A DNA stretch of 64,000 nt from Myoxocephalus aenaeus (taxonomy: Eukaryota > Chordata > Actinopteri > Perciformes > Cottidae): the NCBI GenBank assembly GCA_038501785.1, contig JBAMJR010000189.1, positions 5,215,001 to 5,279,000 of the forward strand, written 5' to 3'. The stretch's first letter is position 1. The number at the start of each line of letters is the position of its first letter. The notes under the pieces were generated by a model. The model saw only the letters and a list, made by a program, of their open reading frames with translations. It was not told the origin of the DNA and made no database searches. The position numbers and the translations under genes were made by a program. This document shows, piece after piece, positions 53,902 to 64,000 of the stretch.

Positions 53902-55826
53902 ACCAGGTTCTCGTTGACGATGCCGTCGCTGGCGGCAAAGAACGCCAACACGTGAGAGATGAAGAAGCGCTCCTCGTCCCTCAGAGACTCCCAGTGCTGC
54001 AGGTCCTGGGACAGATCCACCTGAACAGAGACAGGTAGTGAACATGACGTCACCTGACACGTGCAGGCCCCGCCCCCACAGGGGTCATCTCCACCCACCT
54101 CTTCTGCGGTCCAGAAGGAGGCCTCAGCCTTCTTGTACATCTGCCAGATGTCGTGGTACTTGATGGGGAAGATGACAAAGCGCCGAGGGTTGTTCTTCAG
54201 CAGCGGCTCCTCTTCCTCACCGCCGCTCTTCTTCACCACAGAGACACACTGGTTACTACAAGCTCTACATCTCTGGTGCTTTAAATTATTATTATTATTA
54301 TTATTGGTCACAGAAACTGATCTTCAGACCCAACAACTTCAATCTGTACATTAATCAATGAGTGAAATAAGAGTTAACACATGTATGTGTAAAGAGGAAA
54401 TCATTTTGACAAACTACAGATTATTGTTCCATCTAATCTGAACTGCCAATTAAAATCACTAATTGTGTACACATTTGTTGGATCTAATAGAATAATTATT
54501 TCTGAATCCATTGACATAAACAGCAGCCAATTAAAAAGAATTGACTATTGATTAACAGCTGATAGTTTGGCGCCAGAACCGACATTTTTGGCGCCAAACC
54601 AGCAACACAAAGAAATAACCCGGGAACATGAATAAACACCATCACGTCAGATGAGACCCTGGAGGTCACGTGGGGTCTGGACTCACCGGAACGTCGGAGA
54701 AGATCTTCCGCGCGGTTTTAGACGCCAAGATGCGGCTCGTGTTCAGACTCGGTGGCTGAAAGACACGAAGAGGTACTTTTACACACAGTGAATACTTTTA
54801 GACTGAAGTATGCGTGAAAACACAAGCCCCGAGCCCTACATACAAGGAGGAAGGGCTCAGTAAATGTCCCCGGAGAGGCTCAACAGTCGTCGAGACGTTT
54901 TCCCGGTTAAACGTCGTCCGGTTGCTCACCGTGTTCTCTTTGTCCAGCGCCATGTTGTCCATCTGCCCGCGGAGGGACGGCTCGTGCTTCACTGAGAGAG
55001 GTGCGCGAGCAGAAAGCATCGTGGAGAATAAAAGACAATTAACGAATAAAGAGTTTAAAACCGGAGCAGACGAAGAGCAGCAGGCACGAGGATGAGGCGC
55101 GAGGACTGGAGCGGCTTTTGTTGTGCGCGAGCCTCTCTTATTGAAATACTGGCGCCAGAACGCAGCCGGCCAATAGGAACGCAGCGCGGGCCCCAGCTCT
55201 TTAAAGTGACGCTGCTGACGGAGCCAATCAGGGGGAGAAGCCGCGCTCACGTGCCGCCCGAACAGCTGCGGCCGGAAACTCACTCGGCTTTGTTCGTGCG
55301 GGGTTATGGAACTTCCCGACAAAGACGTTACAAAACTATTTAAATGAGCGTTTACACAACTATTTAGATTTGGACAAAGACATGCATTTGTTAAAACCGC
55401 TAAACTCTTAATAACAAATAAAAAAAGACGATAATAAGTTTAACGCCTATGTTAAAGTCGCAAAAAGTCAAATTGAATTCCGCATTGAGATGTTCTCTTA
55501 TTTCGCTATATAACTGGTAATAATTGTGTCTTTGACGTGTTGTACCTTCCATCCCTTCAGGTTTCGGGCTCTGAAACTACTGTTTTCTTTCATCTTTCAT
55601 CTCAAATGAGACGTTTTAAGGTGGGTTTCCTCCCTAAAAGCGAAGCGGATCTGATACAGCAGCTGTTTCCTGTTTGCCGCCGAAGGGAGAGCGCTGATTG
55701 GCTGCTGGGAAGACTTCTTCTTCTTCGTTGGGGTATTACGGCAGCCTGAAACCGCTCTGTCGCATTGCTGCGCCTTTGTGGATCCAGACATTGCTGTTCC
55801 ATTAAATACCCTTTATATTAAACCAG
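52415..55826 (-). repeat. Inverted duplication, arm B (rrm2 copy B)
   Basis: Reverse-complement partner of 29979-33398; see arm A. The arms are separated by about 19 kb holding the whole galectin-8 gene. Confidence 0.9.
52436..55019 (-). CDS. rrm2: Ribonucleotide reductase small subunit M2, copy B
   Basis: Mirror copy of rrm2 A with the same ten exons: 55019-54930, 54755-54687, 54248-54099, 54020-53904, 53755-53622, 53532-53438, 53354-53221, 53136-53032, 52955-52842, 52588-52436; 386 aa. All iron ligands, the radical tyrosine, KEN box and DADF tail are retained. I see one coding difference in exon 3: Gly in place of Cys after KKS (tgc to ggc). Intron 2 has one AAT unit fewer, and scattered SNPs occur upstream. 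The 3' UTR is unrelated to that of copy A and has its own AATAAA candidates (52355-52360 and 52128-52133, minus strand). Both copies are open and spliceable, so this is a real second gene, a second allele misassembled in, or a recently converted paralogue. Confidence 0.9.
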
Positions 55827-55829
55827 TCT

Positions 55830-56150
55830 CTATTCTATTATTTATTTTCATTTATTACAGACTTCAAAATAAGTCTTACTATTATTTATATACAGAAAAT
55901 AAAAAATAAAAAACTCTGACATTTGTTACTTTCTTTTGAGTAAAACCACAAAAGTATCAGCATGTCGTAATTTACAGACAATCAATAAATCTTTTCATCC
56001 TGATTTCTTAAACTTGAATCATTAACGTGTTCTTTATAATCTATAATACTAATAATAATTAGTTGATTATATTTCGTATTAATTATAAAAGTAACTGCAT
56101 TTATCAATGCGGTAAAAAGTACAATATTTCCCTCAGGAAGTATTTGGCAG
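55830..56150. other. Intergenic, no gene seen
   Basis: AT-rich sequence upstream of rrm2 B without recognisable features. Confidence 0.5.
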
Positions 56151-56156
56151 CAGTAC

Positions 56157-56697
56157 AAGTATTACATTTAGCTGACGCTTTTATCCAGAGAGACTTACAT
56201 TTTTGCTCTGTACACCGTAGACACAGCAACGGGGAGCAATCCAGGGTTTAGCGTCTTGCTCAAGGACACATCAACGTGGACTAGCGTAGCAGGGGCTTGA
56301 ACCACCGATCCTCTTATTGAAAGTCAGGCATGCTAACCACTGAGCCACAGACACCAAATACCTCAAAGTTCTACTTCCATAAATCTATTTGATTGCTTTC
56401 CACTACTGCTTGCAAATTAATATTTAGATTAGCCTATTAGCCTCTCTTGCCTCCCTGTAACAATAATACAGATATCATCTCATGACAACATGTAACATCA
56501 GACAGGTCTGATATCCATATCAAATATTACTAATATTCTAAATATGTTGCCTTTTATAAGAGACAAACAACAGGACAACAAATAATTCAAAGAAAGAAAA
56601 GTTGTGTTGCTGTTGTTCTGAGTTTGTACTCATGGTTGAATACACTTATTGTAAGTCGCCTTGGATAAAAGCGTCAGCTAAATGTAATGTGATGTAA
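56157..56697. mobile_element. Inverted SINE/MITE-type repeat
   Basis: ATTACATTTAGCTGACGCTT...TATCC at about 56162 is mirrored by GGATAAAAGCGTCAGCTAAA...GTAAT at about 56657. This is a phrase found throughout teleost genomes. The internal part holds TTGCTCAAGGACACATC. Confidence 0.65.
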
Positions 56698-56699
56698 AA

Positions 56700-57160
56700 A
56701 GGAGAAAAAGAAAAGTCCTCAAACACGATCGGTAATGAACATAATTAGAGAATCGTTTCATAGATTTGACCCAGAAAAGTATTTCAAGAGGTCAGATATA
56801 TATTCCTTTTATTTCAGACTCATGGGTCCATATAGCAACAAACACAAATACAACAACAATATATAAAATACAATACAATACGAGGACACAGGTATAAACA
56901 TTGCAGATAAAAAGTCACTTGTGTTTAAAAAGATACAGATACTTGTTTCAATATTTCCAGAAACAAGAAAAATACCTCATATCACTCTGTGTTAGCTCAG
57001 TTAAGGCTTTTATAATTACATTTTCTGAGTCATTTAATCAACATTTAAATTTGTATATAAAATTCCTCAACACATGGAAAGTGGGAACATTATGAGTCAC
57101 AAACTATTATGTCTTGCACTCGTCCATCTGGGAAGCTTGAGCATGATTCTGAAAGCATCA
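56700..57160. other. Intergenic, no gene seen
   Basis: AT-rich; no recognisable coding or repeat structure. Confidence 0.4.
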
Positions 57161-57164
57161 TTAA

Positions 57165-57690
57165 ATCTTTTTAATGAATCTTTTTCATTTTTGCTTTACT
57201 ATAACTGCACCACAGGTGGGCTGTATAGAGTGGAGTACAGTAGGCTCTAACGAGAGCAGTTTTAACATCTTCTGTACACATATGAAATTTACGTGCCAGC
57301 ATATTAGCTTGTGCATCAAGTTTGCAACACTGCCGCTGCACATCATCATCATTCCTGATGATGTGACCCAAATATCTAACTTTGTCCACCACATTTAGCT
57401 CCTGGTCTCCCATAAAAAAAGAAGGAAAATGTAGCTTCTGATCCTCCTTGGTTTTAGCTATCATGATAACACTCTTTTTGTCCTGGGTATGACGTTAAAC
57501 TCCATCCAACCGGGAGAGGGATGGGCGCCGCCAGGTTTAATTGCCCAAGACACACCATATGATGACAACCACATACAGATCGTCTGTGGTGCCCCAACGA
57601 CCCTCCGGGGTTATGGGATAGATCAGATCAGATCAGATAACACTCTTTTTAGAGTTGAATTTTATATCATAGTGCACACTAGACCTTGAC
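57165..57690 (-). pseudogene. LINE reverse transcriptase fragment split by a SINE-like insert
   Basis: The minus strand encodes the RT thumb region: MIAKTKEDQKL, VVDKVRYLGHIIRND, CTPLYTAHLWCSYSKA (57171-57464). The frame resumes at 57636 after a 156-bp insert (57480-57635) that ends in (GATCA)n and is flanked by the 15-bp duplication GATAACACTCTTTTT (57465-57479 and 57636-57650). Truncated at both ends. Confidence 0.7.
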
Positions 57691-57760
57691 CAGACTCTGA
57701 GCAGCAGCTGTAAACCAGCGCTATAAGGAGACAGGACCACTAAGTCGTCACTAGACGCCA

Positions 57761-58844
57761 CTAGATCAGATGGTTAATAAGACTTTCCCCCACCATACAT
57801 CCTGTCTTACACTCTTTTAACTTTTTAGACTTCTGTGCACTTCGACATAACCTCTGGAGTTTCATCCTCCTGCTGCTCCCCGCTTTGATCTTCCTTAATA
57901 GCAGTTTGGTTAAATCTAGCTCTTGTCTGGGGGTAAGGTTCAGGTCACTGATGGAGTTGACAAAAGAGGCTTTCCATGTCCAATAGTTCTCTGGTCTGTC
58001 GTCGAAGTTTACGAGCCCGGAGGTAACTATTTCTTTGTGAATTAGGTATTTAGCTAAGTCAGCTGTGTCTGACTGAACATGCAGAGTTGCTCTAGGGGAC
58101 ATGACGTGGTTTGTACCTTCTGACGGTGTAATGAGGGCTCACGTTGCTTCGCTGAAGGTTGGTTGTGCTCATGCTGGTAATTCTTGGAGTGTGTGGTCGT
58201 GAATTTCACCCAAACTGTCAATTGTCTGCATCATCGTTGTCCATGTTTGGCTGGCGCTTTGATGGAGAGAGAGGTTCTCATTTTGTGAGTTGGTGCTGTT
58301 GCTGACCATGGTCCCAAGAATGTTGTTGCACATATTCGTTGGTGCGTTGAGCTGGTGGATACGGAGCTAATTTTGTCACATTTTGCCTTGGTGGTTCTCC
58401 ACCTTCTTCCTCATAAGTTGCTTCAAGGATTTCAGCTTCTGTGATAGCTGCTACAGCAGCGCCCTGAATTTTCAGTGCATGTAGGTTCGCCTGTAGCTCA
58501 GTTTTCCTCCTTTGCTGTTCCGCTTCAATTTCTGCTCTTCTCATTGAGTCTTCTGCTTTTCTCTTTGAGTCTTCTGCTTCTATCCGTGCCTGCTTGATTA
58601 ACATGTCTGCTTCTCGGTGAGCATACGAAGCTTTGACCCGAGCAGCTTCCGCTTTAGCTCTTGCCTTGGCGACAGCAGAGCTGTGTTTTTGAAGCACGGC
58701 TAGATTGGGATAAGCGTTTCGAACAGGAGGAGTATTTAGACTGTTCATCTGTTGTGTCTCGCAAAGGGTTTTCTTCTTTGTTTTCCTCCATAATAGCTGC
58801 TGAGCTGTATTTCTGGTCTGCAGTGTGTTTAATCCACTTTTCAT
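57761..58844 (-). pseudogene. BEL/Pao retrotransposon gag fragment
   Basis: The minus-strand frame 58278-58844 is a charged coiled coil (AKARAKAEAARVKASYAHRE, then ALKIQGAAVAAITEAEILEA) typical of the N-terminal gag region of fish BEL/Pao elements. 57761-58102 continues with FDDRPENYWTWKASF and TPRQELDLTKLL. The two are in different frames and pol is missing. Confidence 0.65.
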
Positions 58845-58899
58845 TTGCTAGCCGACTAAGTAATGAGTCTTTTTACTATTCTGCCCTTGCTTCTATAAG

Positions 58900-60540
58900 T
58901 TAGCTTAGCAGATAGCTAACAGCAGATCCATAAAATGAAGACCCAGGAATCCGGAGTGGAGTTTGGGTTTTTAATTAGAATCTTGGTTTTTGTAAAACTG
59001 TGAAAAACAGAACATGAAATGAGCTTACAAACAGTCCATATACATACACATGAATATTAAGCTCTGATTCAACATACAGCCATTATGCCAGAAAAGGTAA
59101 GTAAACATTAACATATAACTCCCTTGACCAGTTAGCGTCTAAGCTAATTTTAACATTGATGTCAATGCAGAAATGCTAATTGCGATTAGCATCTATACAA
59201 CACAAGGTTGTACTAAAACGGTAAACACACAGATAATATATCATAGAAGATATGTACATGCTACATACAGATTTACTTACAGACTTAGATCTTTAGAGGC
59301 TACCAGACAGTAAGTGGGAAGAGTAGCTGCAGCATGGCTTCTCAGTAGAATCAGAACTAACTACGGTAAGAGAGGAGGGATAAACGAAGAGGCAATGACA
59401 TTCTCTACCACTTGGTGTCTCGAATGCAACACATGAAAATGTGGGGCAGAACTGTGTGTACTGACACACTGACCAATCACAGTACACGTTAATGGTCACG
59501 CTGGGCACTGTGGCGAACACACGTTCCATAATGCTAGCAGGCCTCTCGATTCCAGAGAGAATGAGAGGTGAAATGTGATTGTAAGCAGACCCTTAACACT
59601 TGGGGGTCTGCTTACAAGGGCTACGTGCGGGAAAATAGTTATTACCCCCTTACAAGTTTTGGAAATGGTATCTCCCTCACGTTCCACCTTCTTGCGCAAG
59701 CTCTGACTGTAGAGAGAACTGTCATTGGTCGACCGATCTCAACGTAAATGTAAGTTCACGGCATGCCACACACTACTGCTGCCCCCCCCCCCACCCGCGA
59801 CGAAGTGTCCTCCTCTTCCTCCTCTCTCTCTCTCTCTCTCTCCCCCACCCCTCTGAATCCACTCTGTAAAATACATTAATACAGTCAGTATGAGTTCACT
59901 GTAAGAAAGTTAACGTGATAGAGACAACAGTTGATTATGCACCGTTCAGTCATAGACACGGAAGGGAACAGCCAACACGGCACTATTTAGTGACGCGCTA
60001 ACCGCTACGAAGCTCTCGTCAACACACACATGTTATGTTATTTACTGTCTTACAAACATATAATGGAGGTCCAACACTACTGGTCGTACTATGTTCACTG
60101 TAACAAGTTAACGTGATATATTCAACAATTGATTATGCCCCGTTCAGTCATATATACGGAAGGTAACAGACAACACGGCACTGTGTAGTGACGTGCTAAC
60201 CGCTACGAAGCTATCGTCAACACACACATGTTATTTACTGTCTTACAAACATATAATGGAGGTCCAGCACTACTGGTCGTACTATGTTCACTGTAACAAG
60301 TTAACGTGATAGAGACAACAATTGATTACTCACCGTTCAGTCTCACAGAAACGCTGTAGCCAGCTATCTGGCCCGTTAGCTCCGTCTAGCTCCTGTTAGT
60401 GAATCCTTCAGGCTCTGAAGCTGCGTCGTCTGTCCCCTCCAATATAGCTTTGCTCAGGACTCTTTGCTTGGCACCTTCTGACTCACAGTGAAGCTTTGCA
60501 CGTCTCATACATGACCATGTTTAGATGCTCAGACACGGAA
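58900..60540 (-). repeat. Region upstream of the BEL-like gag with 193-200-bp tandem units
   Basis: A unit with GTTAACGTGATAGAGACAAC, CCGTTCAGTCATA and ATAATGGAGGTCCA repeats at about 59891, 60091 and 60284 (last copy partial). This may be the LTR/leader of the gag-bearing element. Exact LTR ends were not found. Confidence 0.55.
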
Positions 60541-62000
<1,460 letters not shown>

Positions 62001-62267
62001 TTGTTTCTCTGCACTGAAATTATATTTATATGGGTACCGGCTCATGTCGGTATCAGAGGAAATGAGAATGTGGACAAACTAGCTAAGCAAGCATTAAAGG
62101 AAAACCAAGTACAAGTAGATATTATTCTGATCCGCCCGAAGCTTTTTCTTACTGATTTTTCGATAATGAGGAAGTGTTTTTTTCTTTTTACTCAAACGCT
62201 TCTATATCATCAACCACAGGTCCGATTTAATAAATTTAAACGGCTAAAGTACTGTAAACTCTTGTGA
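62001..62267 (+). pseudogene. LINE RNase H domain fragment
   Basis: IFIWVPAHVGIRGNENVDKL matches the RNase H end motif (WVPAHxGxxGNExxD) of non-LTR retrotransposons. The frame decays soon after. Confidence 0.65.
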
Positions 62268-62980
62268 GAAGAGAAACGATGGACTACATTTTTTTTTAAA
62301 GATCGTTATATTTGTATAATTACGTAATTACGAAAGCTCCTCAACATGACTGAGCGATTATAACGTTTCACTATTTAGCTATTTAGCTAATTTAGTATGT
62401 AACCGTAGAGACTGTGGGAATCTTCCAGTAGTAGTGGGATCACTGTGTGTAAAGTATTGACGTCGCGAGCTGCGAGAAAGCAACGGCTATTTTTCTCGAT
62501 TTTTTTTCTCCGTTTTTCGAGTTCCTGCGGTCTCATTGTTCTACAAACGCATCTGAAAGCGCGTCAGATGACACACGCGGAAGCAGACGGTCATTTTAAG
62601 TACCGTTATTACCGTTAGTGCGACGAAGATTTAGGTAAAAATGGCTCATTTCTTTATTTTTGAACCGAAAAACATGATTTTGGGACTGGAAAGGCTTAAA
62701 AACATGTCATTGCTTGTGTTTATTGTGATTATTATTGCAGATTTGGATGCTTTAGGTCTTAATCTTTCTAAAGAGGTGCAGTATTCAAATACAATTCAAA
62801 AAACTCTGGGAGCGACCGAGGACTCATTTTTTGATCAGACTCTTGACTTTTGATCATATTTATGCAGAAAATAAATAATAAATAATAAATAAATATATAT
62901 ATATATATTTTTAAAGGCAAGGAGTTGCTGATTCTTTAGAGATCAAGGACAATAGGGGCTGGTATTCATATCAAGGTCAT
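62268..62980. other. No gene seen
   Basis: The 70-codon frame at 62641 has no recognisable features. This may be LINE-flanking DNA. Confidence 0.3.
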
Positions 62981-63457
62981 ATGAGCTGTAGAACACCTGT
63001 AGAAGACCCTAGGGCTGATGCTATCCAAAGCAGAGGGGAAGAGCATTTGCTGTTGCCAGTATGGCAACAGCAATGGGACCAGGAGACGAGGGGGAGACAA
63101 CTACACGGAATTCAGAATAAAGTGATCAGTGCAAGATACAGGGGAGGAAACAGGAGAGAGGAAGTGGCGGTGGCAAGACTGAGAATTGGACACAGCAATC
63201 TGCACAGCACATTGCATATCATAGGGAAGTATCCAACCGGTCTCTGCGAACACTGCCAGGTACCAGAAAGCGTACAACACGTCATCACCACCTGTATTAG
63301 GTACAGCTCAGAAAGGAGGGGCATGATGGGAGAAATGGAAGGACAAGGGATGGAAGGAAGAGAGCTAGGGAATGTACTAGTGTGGGGAACAAGTAAGCTG
63401 GGAAGAACCTGCTTGACCAAGTTTTTGCGAGCAACAGGACTGATGGGGAAGGTGTAG
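62981..63457 (+). pseudogene. LINE ORF2 C-terminal fragment
   Basis: The frame carries EEVAVARLRIGHSNLHSTLH, then GLCEHCQVPESVQHVITTC, the C-terminal zinc-knuckle-like region following RNase H in I/Nimb-type LINEs. The 158-aa frame is open, but upstream domains are absent or displaced (see 62001-62267). Confidence 0.7.
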
Positions 63458-63692
63458 GAGTTGGGAACCGGGAGATGGCAGTAATGCAACAGGAAGGATG
63501 CAAGCTGCCGTTAAAAAACACTGAAAAAGAAGAGGCTTGTTTCTTGGACGCCGGGACGCTGACGGAGGAGTGTGGGCCGGATACGGAAGTAGTAGGAAAC
63601 CAACAAGCTTGACAAACGACGGAAAGTTTGGCGGAATAGTTTCAGCGTAGTGTGCATACTGTGACGGTGACTAAGGATGGGAGGGAATAGTG

Positions 63693-64000
63693 ATGGAGAA
63701 GGTGGGAGTGAGGATATGGAGTACAGTAACTGGACTGAAGTGGGGAATAATAAACGGAATCGTAATAGTGTATCTGGTAGTAGTGGGGAAGGGAGAGAGG
63801 AAGGCAGGAATGAGGAAGAAGGTTGCTGAGAAGGAGGGGTTCAAAATAATTTTGAAATTCAAGGACAGAAATGATATCAGGAAAATAAGTCCGGTGGCGC
63901 TGACTCGCGCGTTGAAGGAGAAAGTTGGCGAGATTGTGATGGCGAAGGTTCTGGCTGATGGTGGTCTTTTGATCCAGTGTAAGGACGAGGGGCAGAGAGA
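63693..64000 (+). CDS. LINE ORF1 (gag-like), start only
   Basis: Open from ATG 63693 to the window end (102 codons), with an in-frame TAA at 63672-63674. The portion FKDRNDIRKISPVALTRALK, then GEIVMAKVLADGGLLIQCKD, resembles the N-terminal part of gag-like ORF1 proteins of fish I/Nimb-type LINEs. A hydrophobic stretch (IINGIVIVYLVVV) precedes it and may be 5' UTR read-through, in which case a later Met (63810) is the start. Confidence 0.5.
   Translation, partial: MEKVGVRIWSTVTGLKWGIINGIVIVYLVVVGKGERKAGMRKKVAEKEGFKIILKFKDRNDIRKISPVALTRALKEKVGEIVMAKVLADGGLLIQCKDEGQR

Overview
This is nuclear chromosomal DNA from a vertebrate, almost certainly a teleost fish. Exons are split by GT-AG introns, many about 100 bp long. 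Dinucleotide microsatellites are dense, and the mobile elements are the usual fish set: Tc1, several hAT families, Gypsy and BEL/Pao LTR elements, and non-LTR retrotransposons. I reconstructed five protein-coding loci by exon reading: the 3' end of taf1b (+, 1-3077), klf11 (+, 15874-18025, with an apparent 1-bp frameshift), rrm2 copy A (+, 30788-33374), a tandem-repeat galectin best matched to galectin-8, lgals8 (-, 33992-51430), and rrm2 copy B (-, 52436-55019). The order taf1b, klf11, rrm2 agrees with the mammalian chromosome 2p25-type block as I remember it; galectin-8 next to it is not part of that block.

Layout. 1-3330: last six coding exons and 3' UTR of taf1b, one intron of which holds a 427-bp palindromic MITE. 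3331-7600: no gene recognised; several short tandem arrays and GAA/CTT microsatellites. 7600-8011: GC-rich promoter with CCAAT boxes and a probable non-coding klf11 exon 1. 8012-15853: klf11 intron 1, filled with microsatellites, a Gypsy pol-LTR fragment and a nest of transposons. 15854-18070: klf11 coding exons. 18240-23000: tandem arrays and a hAT element. 23000-23290: promoter-like DNA with no assigned gene. 23330-29971: Tc1 relic and two nested hAT elements. 29979-33398: rrm2 copy A with its promoter. 33690-51680: galectin-8 on the minus strand, converging tail to tail on rrm2 A. 52415-55826: rrm2 copy B, an inverted near-identical copy of the same segment. 55830-64000: no host gene seen; fragments of LINEs and a BEL/Pao element, ending in the start of a LINE ORF1.

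Two features stand out. First, the rrm2 gene and promoter occur as two inverted arms of about 3.4 kb enclosing galectin-8. The arms differ by one amino acid and one AAT unit in the coding/intron core that I compared, but have unrelated 3' UTRs. Second, galectin-8 intron 7 (7,263 bp) is minisatellite from seven bases after the splice donor almost to the acceptor. It is built from two interleaved monomer families with higher-order repeats, it leaves the transcribed strand open in several frames for hundreds of codons, and it carries about two dozen acceptor-like sites.

Functionally the genes are unrelated housekeeping or regulatory genes: a Pol I pre-initiation factor, a Krueppel-like repressor, the ribonucleotide reductase small subunit and a cytosolic/secreted lectin. 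All calls come from reading the sequence and remembered family features; no database search was run.
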